NCBI GenBank assembly: GCA_005883775.1
Contig: VBEU01000006.1
Span: forward strand, 1-6,709
Length of the DNA stretch: 6,709 bases
From: Chloroflexota bacterium
Lineage (GTDB): Bacteria; Chloroflexota; Limnocylindria; P2-11E
Direction: 5' to 3'
Made by a program: the position numbers and the translations under genes. Below, piece after piece: positions 1-6,263 of this stretch; position 1 is the first letter of the stretch; the number at the start of each line of letters is the position of its first letter. Under the pieces are notes generated by a model. It was given only the letters and a program-made list of their open reading frames with translations, had not been told where the DNA came from and searched no databases.

Positions 1-1031
1 GGATGCAGTCCCACGAAGCCAAGGCCGGCATCCTCGGCATAGCCGCAGGCGACGTTCATCGCCTGGACGCCGTTGCCGGCCGCGCCCTTCATGAGATTGT
101 CGATCGCGCAGAGCGCGACGACGCGTTCCGCGCGCGGATCGAGCGCGAAGCCGACATCGGCGAAGTTCGTTCCCGCGACGAGCTTCGGCTCGGGATAACG
201 CCAGATGCCGGTACGCTCCTTCACGATCCGAACGAAGGGTTCGGCGGCGTAGGCGTCTCGGTAGATCTTCCAGAGCGCCTTCTCGTCGACCTGCGTAGCC
301 GTGTAGGCGTGCGCCGTCGCGAGCACGCCGCGGACGAGCTCGACCGAGGTCACCGAGAGATCGACACGGACGCTGTGCCCGCCGAGATGCAGCTCCTGCT
401 CGATCTCGGCGGTGTGGCGGTGTCCGACCGGCCGGAAGGAACGCACCACGCCTGAGCGCTCCGGATGGTGGCTGTCCTCGCTCGGCTCCCGCCCGCCCTC
501 GCTCGAACCGACCTTGCACTCGATGACGACGGGTCGGCTGTGGTCCACCACACCGGCGCGGAAGAGTGGAAGCAGCGCGAGGATGGACGCGGTCGCGTTG
601 CAGCCCGCGCCCGTGATACGCGTGGCGCTACGGATCTCGTTCCGGTGGAGCTCGGGGATGCCGTAGGTCCAGCGGTCGAGGAGTGCCGGCCTCGGGTGCG
701 GCGAGCCATACCAGCGGTCGTAGTCTGCCGGGTCTCGCAGCCGATGGTCGCTCGACAGGTCGATCAGCACCGTGGCGCGATCTTCGAATTCGTGCGCGCG
801 GTGCGCGCCGTTCGGCAGCGCGAGGAACAGGACATCACAGCGACTCACGTCCTCGTAGTGGACGAACGTGAGGCTCGTTCGTTTCCGGAGGTTCGGGTGG
901 GCCGAGATGATCGGCTTCCCGGCCAGAGATTCGCTGCCGGCGACGATCTCATCGACCTTCGGATGCCCCAAGAGCAAACGCAGAAGCTCGCCGCCCGCGT
1001 AACCGGCGGCGCCGACCACTCCAACCTTCAC
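1..1031 (-). CDS. lysY: LysY/ArgC-type LysW-aminoacyl-phosphate reductase (3' end cut by window edge)
   Basis: NADPH-dependent cytoplasmic reductase of the N-acetyl-gamma-glutamyl-phosphate reductase family. In LysW systems it reduces LysW-bound aminoadipyl (or glutamyl) phosphate to the semialdehyde. The reading frame is open from GTG at 1031 to the window edge (343 complete codons), close to full family length, so only the last few residues are missing. The N-terminus has a Rossmann motif (VGVVGAAGYAGGELL, residues 3-17). The catalytic cysteine is Cys144 in GAGCNATAS; the Asn after Cys, where classical ArgC has Tyr (GCYPT), is my recollection of LysY-type enzymes. KVGSSEGGREPSE and the substrate-domain motif HRHTAEIEQEL follow. 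The GTG overlaps the lysX stop in a GTGA tetranucleotide, so translation is probably coupled; the nearest purine run (GAGGTGG) is about 13 nt upstream, rather far. Family membership is certain; LysY rather than ArgC rests on the motif and on lysW and lysX upstream. Confidence 0.93.
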   Translation of the reverse strand, partial: MKVGVVGAAGYAGGELLRLLLGHPKVDEIVAGSESLAGKPIISAHPNLRKRTSLTFVHYEDVSRCDVLFLALPNGAHRAHEFEDRATVLIDLSSDHRLRDPADYDRWYGSPHPRPALLDRWTYGIPELHRNEIRSATRITGAGCNATASILALLPLFRAGVVDHSRPVVIECKVGSSEGGREPSEDSHHPERSGVVRSFRPVGHRHTAEIEQELHLGGHSVRVDLSVTSVELVRGVLATAHAYTATQVDEKALWKIYRDAYAAEPFVRIVKERTGIWRYPEPKLVAGTNFADVGFALDPRAERVVALCAIDNLMKGAAGNGVQAMNVACGYAEDAGLGFVGLH

Positions 1032-1894
1032 CGAGCGGCTCTCGCCACCTCGAGGACGTAATCGACGACCTTTGCCGGGATGTTGACGCCGGTCGTGTCG
1101 ATGGAATTGCGAAACTCCATCGTGTAGTTCACCTCGTTGACGAGCAGTCCCTCGGGAGCTTCGAGGAGATCGATCGCGACGACGCCCCCTCCGACGGCGC
1201 GGGCGGCGCGGACGCAGAGCTCGTCGAGCTCGGGGGTGACCGGACAGTTCGAGGCCTGACCGCCGCGCGCCGTGTTCGTGATCCAGTGTTCGCTCGTCCG
1301 GTAGATCGCGGCGATCGTCTCGCTGCCCACGACGAACGCGCGGATGTCGCGGCCGGGCTTTTGTACGTACTCCTGGATGTAGTAGATCGAGTGGAGATAG
1401 TTGCCGAGAACGTCCTTGTGCTCCACGATCGCCTCGGCCGCCTCGCGGTCGTTCACCTTGGAGATGAGCCGGCCCCACGAACCGATGAGCGGCTTCAGCA
1501 CCACGGGGTATCCGAGCTCCTCGATCGCGGCGAGCGCCGACTCGGGCGTGAAGGCCACGCGGGTCCGCGGGCTCGGAACGCCTTCTCGGATCAGCCGCAT
1601 CGTCGTGAGCAGCTTGTTGCCGCAGATCTCTGCGACCTCGTAGCGGTTCACCGTGGGTATGCCCCACGCGTCGAAGACCGAGAGCGCGTACAGGGCGGTG
1701 CCGTGCTGGATGCAACGCTCGAGGATCACGTCGACGCCGAGCTCGGGTCGATGCTCTACCGCCAGAACGAGCTCGCGGTCGTCGATGACCTTGGTCTCGA
1801 CACCGCGCGACTCGAGCTCCGCGAGCAGGAGCTTCTCTTCGACCCGTACCCGCGAAAGCAGGACGCCGACCCGCGGCTTGGTATTACTACTCAA
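1028..1894 (-). CDS. lysX: LysX/ArgX-type LysW-amino acid ligase (ATP-grasp)
   Basis: ATP-dependent ligase that joins the C-terminal Glu of LysW to the alpha-amino group of alpha-aminoadipate (LysX) or glutamate (ArgX), protecting it for the next steps. It is a 288-residue RimK-like ATP-grasp protein, close to the usual 280 or so. Visible parts, numbered from the chosen start: N-terminal domain from RVGVLLSRVRVEEK; ATP-binding VVLKP (about 131-135) and GSWGR (138-142); IQEYV (173-177); GRDIRAFVVG (181-190); NTARGG (207-212); and probable Mg ligands Asp242 in AIDLLE and Glu254/Asn256 in NEVNYTMEFRNS. I chose TTG at 1894 because AAGGAG (1908-1903) sits 8 nt before it. An in-frame GTG at 1939 would add 15 residues but has no Shine-Dalgarno. 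The gene lies 60 nt after lysW and overlaps lysY by 4 nt. Substrate choice (aminoadipate, glutamate or both) is not settled by sequence alone. Confidence 0.93.
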   Translation of the reverse strand: MSSNTKPRVGVLLSRVRVEEKLLLAELESRGVETKVIDDRELVLAVEHRPELGVDVILERCIQHGTALYALSVFDAWGIPTVNRYEVAEICGNKLLTTMRLIREGVPSPRTRVAFTPESALAAIEELGYPVVLKPLIGSWGRLISKVNDREAAEAIVEHKDVLGNYLHSIYYIQEYVQKPGRDIRAFVVGSETIAAIYRTSEHWITNTARGGQASNCPVTPELDELCVRAARAVGGGVVAIDLLEAPEGLLVNEVNYTMEFRNSIDTTGVNIPAKVVDYVLEVARAAR

Positions 1895-1897
1895 CGA

Positions 1898-1916
1898 GTC
1901 GGCTCCTTGAGCCGAC
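1898..1916 (-). promoter_or_regulatory. Hairpin covering the lysX Shine-Dalgarno
   Basis: A perfect 8-bp inverted repeat (GTCGGCTC / GAGCCGAC) with a 3-nt loop lies in the lysW-lysX spacer. In the mRNA the lysX Shine-Dalgarno AAGGAG (1908-1903) is split between the loop (AAG) and the 3' arm (GAG). Folding would therefore hide it from the ribosome. The repeat is seen directly; translational control is inferred. It has no U-tract, so it is unlikely to be a terminator. Confidence 0.5.
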
Positions 1917-1954
1917 GAGATGGGAGCAGACCGCAGCACCGCGAGGTGCGAGGA

Positions 1955-2119
1955 CTACTCACCCCAATCCTCTTCCGCCGCGGGCGCGAGGGCCAGCGCG
2001 ACGGGCGCGGTCTCTTTCACCTCGAGCTCGGCGCCACAGTCGGGGCAGGACACGATCTCGCCTTTGACGGCGTCCGAGCCGACGGTGACTTCGGCATCGC
2101 ACTCTGGGCACTTCGCCAC
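1955..2119 (-). CDS. lysW: LysW amino-group carrier protein
   Basis: A 54-residue acidic carrier protein. Its C-terminal Glu forms a peptide-like bond with the amino group of aminoadipate or glutamate, and the whole carrier then presents the intermediate to LysX, kinase, LysY and aminotransferase. It has the family hallmarks: an N-terminal zinc ribbon with two Cys pairs (CPEC, Cys4/Cys7; CPDC, Cys25/Cys28), an acidic zinc-domain end (ELEVKE), a short Ala/Pro-rich linker (about 37-48), and the invariant tail EDWGE ending exactly at the stop codon. The length matches Thermus LysW. The start is GTG at 2119, preceded by GAGGAG at 2131-2126; the same frame stays open to 2347 but those upstream codons lie inside the cyclase gene and are not LysW-like. 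It is followed 60 nt later by lysX. The identity is about as secure as a small protein allows. Confidence 0.96.
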   Translation of the reverse strand: MAKCPECDAEVTVGSDAVKGEIVSCPDCGAELEVKETAPVALALAPAAEEDWGE

Positions 2120-2122
2120 GTC

Positions 2123-2153
2123 CCCCTCCTCGCGAGAGCTCTGAGAGGAGAAG
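2123..2153 (-). promoter_or_regulatory. lysW ribosome-binding site with upstream complementary sequence
   Basis: The strong purine tract GAGGAG (2131-2126), followed by GGGGAC and then GTG, is the lysW ribosome-binding site. Fourteen to nineteen bases upstream is the exact complement CTCCTC (2150-2145). Adding two G-U pairs and one C-G pair extends the stem to 9 bp (2153-2145 with 2131-2123) around a 13-nt loop that itself contains the palindrome AGAGCTCT. This could mask the site. Purine-rich binding sites find complements by chance fairly easily, so the regulatory role is tentative. Confidence 0.4.
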
Positions 2154-2157
2154 CCTA
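2152..2157 (-). promoter_or_regulatory. Possible lysW -10 element (TAGGCT)
   Basis: TAGGCT, a TANNNT hexamer read on the minus strand, lies just after the cyclase stop codon and would start transcription near 2146, about 26 nt before the lysW GTG. No convincing -35 is visible. A transcript starting there would lack most of the CTCCTC arm that can mask the ribosome-binding site, whereas read-through from the cyclase would carry it. The match is weak; the evidence is mainly its position and its resemblance to the other hexamers in this window. Confidence 0.22.
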
Positions 2158-2162
2158 GCGAA

Positions 2163-4178
2163 TCAGTCGGCGTCCGCGGCAACGGCGACGCGCATGGTCC
2201 GCGCGCGCGCCTTGTCCTCGTACATTCGCGCGTCCGCGGTGCTGATGAGCGCATCGGCATCGCGTCCATCGACCGGAAACCACGAGATGCCGAACGACGC
2301 GCGCGGCAGCTCGTTGGAGTGGCCGGCCCACATGTAGCGCTCCTCACGGAGCCGGGCGGCGATGCGCCCCACGATCGCCTGCGCCGGCAGTGGACCGGTC
2401 CGGGGCAGAAGGATCACGAACTCGTCGCCACCGAAGCGGGCGACGACATCTTCCGCACGCGTGGCCTGCCGCATGGCGCGCGCGAGCGTTCGAAGCACCT
2501 CGTTGCCAACGAGGTGTCCGGCCGTGTCGTTCACCGCCTTGAGTCCATCCACGTCGCAGAGCACAACGCCGAACGTTTCGCCGTGCCGGCCGGCGTCCGC
2601 GATCTGCGCCTCGAGTCGCTCGAGCAGACTGCGCCGGTTGAGCACGCCGGTCAGGTCGTCGTCGCGCGCCAGGCGCCGCGTCTCGGCGAGGAGGTCCGCA
2701 TTCGCGATCGCGATGGCAGCTTGCGCCGCGTACAGGCGAACGAGCCGTCGGGTCTCGTCGGAGAAGACTCGCGGGCGGGACACGTACGCCGTCAGCGTTC
2801 CGACGATCTCACCGTGTGCGATGAGCGGTGCGCCGATCGCGGACGCGATGACGTCATGCAGCGCGGGATTGCTATCGGGGTGACCGCGATAGTCGCTCGC
2901 GACGACGACATCGCGCGTGCGCAAGCTCTCCAGCGCGATGCCGCGAAGGTCCTCGCCGACGGAGGAACGCAGGCCGAGGGCGGGCGCGTTGTGGACTGCG
3001 CGCACGATGAAGCCTTGATCCTTTTCGGAGAGCGCGACCATCGCGCCGTCCGTCCCGGTCAGCGCGGTCGCTTCGCGCGCGATGAGGCTCGCGAGCTCCT
3101 CCAGCGAAAGCTCTCCGGCCGTCGCGAGACCGACGTCGTACAGGATGGCCAGCTCCTCGGCGCGGCGCCGCTCGCGCTCGCCGAGCTGCCAGTTCGCGTA
3201 CAGAGCAAGGCCGGCGCGCGTCGCGAGAACCAGCACGGTGAGCGCAACCGCGCCATCGATCTGGTCGGCGAAGCGTGCCGGGACCGTGCGAGCGTCGGCG
3301 TACACCAGAAGGAACGAGCACGCCGCGGCGACCACGCCGGGAAGGACCATGCGCGAGAGGTGGATCGCCGCACCGGAGAGCCGGGTGTTGCGGCCATCCT
3401 CGCGTTCCTCGACCCACTGCGCGCCGGCGATGCCGATGGCCCCCATGCCAACGAGCCAGAGCGCATCGATCGGCGTTCCCGCCGTGAACGTGTCCTCGAT
3501 GTTCGCGGGGAGGTAGAGGACGAATGCGAGGGCATTCAGGCCGAGCCCGAGGAAGAGCGACGTCACCGCGCCACGCGGCTCGCGCTCCGGCATTCCCCAG
3601 ACGGCCGAGAGCGCCGCCGCGGTCGCCGCCACGTATAGGAGCGGATAGAGAACGGCGACCGCCGTCGCTTGCGGGTCACGCCCGACGACGGTGGGGAGCG
3701 TGGTCGCGAGGTACAGCGTCACCGCGGCGCCGAGCGTGAGGACGACCGCGCCGATGTCGAGAACGAGCGCGTAGAGAGTGAGCCGTTGACCGTGCCGGCG
3801 GAGCAGCAGGACGAGTGCGATCGTCCAGAGCGGCGCGGCCGTCATGAAGCCGAGGTCCGCGACCAGCGGTGAAGGCATCGGGAGCTGTCCGACCTCTGTC
3901 GCGTCGCGGACGATCTGACCGGCCAGCCAGGAGACCGAACCCGCCAGGAAGAGCAGCCAGACCATGCGATCGGCGCCCCGAGAGGCGCGCACGGCACGAG
4001 CGGTGCCGAAGATCGCACCGATCGCCGCCGCGGTCCAGGCGAAGTCGGCGACAGCGCAGCGAGCGAAGTCATCGGTGAGGAGCTGTTCGATCCCGTAGAC
4101 GACCACCGCCCCGATGACCGCGGCGGCGTACCGCGGCATCGCGTCGCGCGGATGTGCGGCGAGCAGTTTTCGTATCAC
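2163..4178 (-). CDS. Membrane GAF-GGDEF diguanylate cyclase
   Basis: Predicted to make cyclic di-GMP from two GTP at the cytoplasmic face of the membrane. The 671 residues divide into three parts. Residues 1-330 hold about ten hydrophobic segments (near 15-33, 42-61, 72-90, 105-126, 133-157, 171-194, 204-224, 238-256, 277-294, 307-328) that I cannot assign to a named sensor domain. A short charged linker (GERERRRAEEL) leads to a GAF domain (about 345-495). The GGDEF domain (about 505-664) has DDLTG (507-511), the metal/nucleotide segment DVDGLKAVND (542-551), an intact GGDEF active site (583-587), and RAED (574-577) exactly five residues before it, an intact RxxD product-inhibition site. It should therefore be active and feedback-inhibited. 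No EAL domain is present. GTG at 4178 gives the longest form and has a leaderless-type hexamer upstream; ATG at 4139 is an alternative. Its stop is 43 nt before lysW, so co-transcription is possible. Confidence 0.95.
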   Translation of the reverse strand: MIRKLLAAHPRDAMPRYAAAVIGAVVVYGIEQLLTDDFARCAVADFAWTAAAIGAIFGTARAVRASRGADRMVWLLFLAGSVSWLAGQIVRDATEVGQLPMPSPLVADLGFMTAAPLWTIALVLLLRRHGQRLTLYALVLDIGAVVLTLGAAVTLYLATTLPTVVGRDPQATAVAVLYPLLYVAATAAALSAVWGMPEREPRGAVTSLFLGLGLNALAFVLYLPANIEDTFTAGTPIDALWLVGMGAIGIAGAQWVEEREDGRNTRLSGAAIHLSRMVLPGVVAAACSFLLVYADARTVPARFADQIDGAVALTVLVLATRAGLALYANWQLGERERRRAEELAILYDVGLATAGELSLEELASLIAREATALTGTDGAMVALSEKDQGFIVRAVHNAPALGLRSSVGEDLRGIALESLRTRDVVVASDYRGHPDSNPALHDVIASAIGAPLIAHGEIVGTLTAYVSRPRVFSDETRRLVRLYAAQAAIAIANADLLAETRRLARDDDLTGVLNRRSLLERLEAQIADAGRHGETFGVVLCDVDGLKAVNDTAGHLVGNEVLRTLARAMRQATRAEDVVARFGGDEFVILLPRTGPLPAQAIVGRIAARLREERYMWAGHSNELPRASFGISWFPVDGRDADALISTADARMYEDKARARTMRVAVAADAD

Positions 4179-4185
4179 GGTGAAG

Positions 4186-4191
4186 ACGCTA
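4186..4191 (-). promoter_or_regulatory. Putative -10 element of the diguanylate cyclase (TAGCGT), leaderless type
   Basis: TAGCGT on the minus strand ends 7 nt before the GTG at 4178, so transcription would begin at or one base before the start codon. No Shine-Dalgarno is visible. Seventeen nt upstream is only TTCCCG, a poor -35. A 10-bp palindrome (CCCGCGCGGG, 4203-4212) overlaps that -35 zone and could be an operator, or may be a chance product of high GC. Confidence 0.38.
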
Positions 4192-4312
4192 GGGACCCGC
4201 GACCCGCGCGGGAACGCCCAGAACGTACTGATCGCGTCCTTCGCGGGGGACGCGAACGGGGGAATTCAACAGGTCGTCTCCCCCATTGGCGTGAGTACTA
4301 CATCGCGTGGGC

Positions 4313-4318
4313 TAGCTT
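4313..4318 (+). promoter_or_regulatory. Putative -10 element of the glycosyltransferase (TAGCTT), leaderless type
   Basis: TAGCTT ends 6 nt before the GTG at 4325. By the usual -10 to +1 spacing, transcription would start exactly on the G of that codon. No Shine-Dalgarno precedes the gene. TTGGCG at 4286-4291 is too far away (21 nt) for a normal -35. It mirrors TAGCGT before the divergent cyclase; the two lie in the 146-bp shared intergenic region 4179-4324, in which I see no other gene. Confidence 0.4.
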
Positions 4319-4324
4319 CATCTG

Positions 4325-5524
4325 GTGACTTCGCCGCTCGTCGTGACGATCTTCGATACGCTCGTCTTCCTCGCCGTCGTAATGCCGTCCTTGCTGCTCA
4401 TCCGTCATCGCAACGCGATACCGAAGCTTCCTGGAATCAGAGAGCCCCCGACTCTGCCGAGGCTCTCGGTGGTCGTGCCAGCGCGGGACGAAGGGGCGAC
4501 GATCGCGCGCGCGGTCGGGTCGCTTCTCGAGCAGGACTACCCGGAGATCGAGGTCATCGTCGTCGACGATCGTTCGAGCGACGCGACCGGCGAGGTCCTG
4601 CGCGAGCTAGCCGAGAAAGACCGTCGTCTTCTGGTCCTTCATGTCGACGAGCTGCCGGCGGGATGGCTCGGCAAGAATCACGCGCTCTGGCTCGGCGCGG
4701 CGCGCGCGAGCGGGGAGTGGCTGCTCTTCACGGATGCCGACGTCGTGTTCGCTCCGGGCGCCCTCGGCCGCGCCGTCGCATACGCGGTTGCCGAGGGACT
4801 CGACCATCTGACGCTCGCGCCGTGTCTCGTCGCGCGGGGGATCCCGCTCCGCGCGTTCGTTGCCTTCTTCGCTTACGCCTTCATCGCGCTCTGGGGCGCG
4901 TACCTCGCGAACGACCCGAAGAGCAAGCGCGGTGTGGGCATCGGCGCGTTCAACCTCGTCCGCAGGGCCGCCTACGAGCGCATCGGCACGATGCGCCCGC
5001 TCTCGCTCCGGCCGGACGACGACATCCGCCTCGGTCGACGCCTACGCGGGTTCGGCTTTCGGCAGCGCGTGTTGAACGGCAACGAGCTCCTGTCGGTGGA
5101 GTGGTACCCGTCGCTGGGGCTCGCGATCTCCGGCCTCGAGAAGAGCATGTACTCGAGCCTGGAATACCGCCTCCTCGATGCGGTCGGGGTGCTGCTCTAT
5201 CTGGTCGCCACGATGGTGTGGCCGTTCGCGGGCGTGTTGCTTCTCGGTGGGATCGACCGGGTGTTGCTCGCGATCGTCGTCCTGTGCCTGGTGGCGGCGC
5301 TTCTCGAGACCTATCGCCAATCCATGTCGCCAAGGCTGACGCCGTCCGCGTTCGCGATCGCATTGCTCCTGCCGTTCTCAGCCGCGTGCTTCGCGTGGGC
5401 CATCATGCGCTCGGTCTATATCGCCGAGACACACGGCGTGAGGTGGCGCGGGACGACCTACCCGCTTTCGCTCCTGCGCGCTCAGTCCGGACTCGAGGGG
5501 ATCGCCGCGAACCGCAACAGGTAG
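4325..5524 (+). CDS. Membrane-associated family 2 glycosyltransferase (CrtQ/HpnB-like)
   Basis: Probable inverting GT-A glycosyltransferase that transfers a nucleotide-activated sugar to a lipid-like or membrane acceptor; donor and acceptor are unknown. Of 399 residues, an N-terminal membrane segment (about 5-26) precedes the catalytic domain: LSVVVPARDEG (47-57), VIVVDDRSSDATGEV (77-91), the WLGKNHAL segment (114-121), the metal-binding DAD (137-139), GVGIGAFNLVRR (203-214), where this group recognises acceptor, and DDDIRLGRRL (231-240) as the likely catalytic-base region. Hydrophobic segments follow near 173-196, 286-307, 311-327 and 341-362, and the end resembles the RWRGTTY tail seen in CrtQ/HpnB-type proteins. 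The Q/RxxRW motif of processive synthases (cellulose, hyaluronan) is absent, so a single-sugar transfer is more likely. No carotenoid or hopanoid genes lie nearby, so the subfamily name is only resemblance. The start is GTG with no Shine-Dalgarno. Its last 43 nt overlap the convergent cytochrome gene. Confidence 0.9.
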   Translation: MTSPLVVTIFDTLVFLAVVMPSLLLIRHRNAIPKLPGIREPPTLPRLSVVVPARDEGATIARAVGSLLEQDYPEIEVIVVDDRSSDATGEVLRELAEKDRRLLVLHVDELPAGWLGKNHALWLGAARASGEWLLFTDADVVFAPGALGRAVAYAVAEGLDHLTLAPCLVARGIPLRAFVAFFAYAFIALWGAYLANDPKSKRGVGIGAFNLVRRAAYERIGTMRPLSLRPDDDIRLGRRLRGFGFRQRVLNGNELLSVEWYPSLGLAISGLEKSMYSSLEYRLLDAVGVLLYLVATMVWPFAGVLLLGGIDRVLLAIVVLCLVAALLETYRQSMSPRLTPSAFAIALLLPFSAACFAWAIMRSVYIAETHGVRWRGTTYPLSLLRAQSGLEGIAANRNR

Positions 5525-6255
5525 CTCTCGAGATCGGCGAGCTCCGCGTCGGTGATCACGTCCTTCCCGTAGGCGGGCATTCCCTGCGCCGAGCCTCTGC
5601 GCACGATCTCGGTCTCGATGCGTCCGCGGATCGAGAGGTCGCCCGGCGCGTTGCCCTCCGGTCCGTGGCAGAGATGGCAACCCAGCGCGAAGTAGATCGC
5701 CGCGCCACGCGTTTGGCGGCTAACCGAGAGATCGGCCGCGTCGAGCTGCGCGAGGCTGGGCTCGGGGATGACGAGTGCGCTGGCGGTACCGCGCTGCAGC
5801 GCGCGGATGTACGCGACCATCGCCCAGATATCGGCGTCCTTGTACTGGCTGCCGAATGCGGGCATCGCCGTGAAGCCGAGGCCGTTCTTCACGATCCAGA
5901 AGAGCTGCGCGTCGGTCTTCTCCTTCGCCGCCGCGCTCGTGAAGTCGGTCGCGTCCGGGTACGTCGTCGGGCCGAACGCACCGCGTCCATCGCCCTTCGC
6001 CCCGTGGCACACCGCGCACGAGCCGGTGTACGCGGTCCGCCCGGACGCGAGGGCGCGGGGGTCGTTCGCCAGAGGATTCGCCGCATCGCCGCCGAGGACC
6101 CGCGAGACCACCGACACCGCCGCGTCGCCATACACCCGCTCGAGTGGAAGGTCCTGGCGATGGGCCAGCGCCAACGGGAGCGCCAGAACGAAAACGAGGA
6201 GAAGCGCGACGATCGCGCCGAGGGCGGCGATGTAGACGGACCGGCGTTTGCTCAA
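5482..6255 (-). CDS. Membrane-anchored dihaem cytochrome c
   Basis: Electron-transfer protein with two class I cytochrome c domains outside the cytoplasmic membrane. It has 257 residues. A basic start (SKRR) and one hydrophobic segment (about 7-31, rich in Ala, Leu and Val, with no Cys for a lipobox and no clear AxA site) suggest an uncleaved anchor. Domain 1 has CAVCH at Cys80-His84 with a probable axial Met131 (FTAMPAFG); domain 2 has CHLCH at Cys193-His197 with a probable Met226 (QGMPAYG). Both domains end in the usual helix with a Tyr (DIWAMVAYIRAL; ELADLESYLLRF). The start is TTG at 6255; no ATG or GTG nearby keeps the anchor, and there is no Shine-Dalgarno, only TATTTT 8 nt upstream. 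No oxidase, bc1 or alternative complex III gene is visible in the window, so its redox partner is unknown. It ends inside the convergent glycosyltransferase gene. Confidence 0.93.
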   Translation of the reverse strand: MSKRRSVYIAALGAIVALLLVFVLALPLALAHRQDLPLERVYGDAAVSVVSRVLGGDAANPLANDPRALASGRTAYTGSCAVCHGAKGDGRGAFGPTTYPDATDFTSAAAKEKTDAQLFWIVKNGLGFTAMPAFGSQYKDADIWAMVAYIRALQRGTASALVIPEPSLAQLDAADLSVSRQTRGAAIYFALGCHLCHGPEGNAPGDLSIRGRIETEIVRRGSAQGMPAYGKDVITDAELADLESYLLRFAAIPSSPD

Positions 6256-6263
6256 TCTGCCAG

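Noticed and set aside
3..1061. Two plus-strand open frames (3-455 and 465-1061) and one minus-strand frame (350-709) at the left end
   Set aside because: The minus-strand GTG frame from 1031 to the window edge encodes a full LysY with active-site Cys144, so these are shadows.
1895..1939. In-frame GTG at 1939 as the lysX start
   Set aside because: It has no Shine-Dalgarno and adds 15 residues without family resemblance; TTG at 1894 has AAGGAG 8 nt upstream and fits the family N-terminus better.
1286..2158. A 290-codon plus-strand open frame opposite lysX and lysW
   Set aside because: Antisense to two securely identified genes, with Arg/Asp-biased composition and no motif.
2120..2347. A 130-codon form of the lysW frame starting at 2347
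   Set aside because: The extra codons lie inside the cyclase gene; the 54-residue form from GTG 2119 matches LysW length and has a strong ribosome-binding site.
2319..3638. A 439-codon plus-strand open frame opposite the diguanylate cyclase
   Set aside because: It is rich in Arg, Glu and Asp with no hydrophobic core pattern, and is antisense to a certain GGDEF gene.
4194..4207. Tandem GACCCGC repeat in the divergent intergenic region
   Set aside because: Two 7-bp copies in GC-rich DNA are easily due to chance, and no further copies are seen.
4286..4291. TTGGCG as -35 box of the glycosyltransferase promoter
   Set aside because: The gap to TAGCTT is 21 nt, longer than normal sigma-70 spacing.
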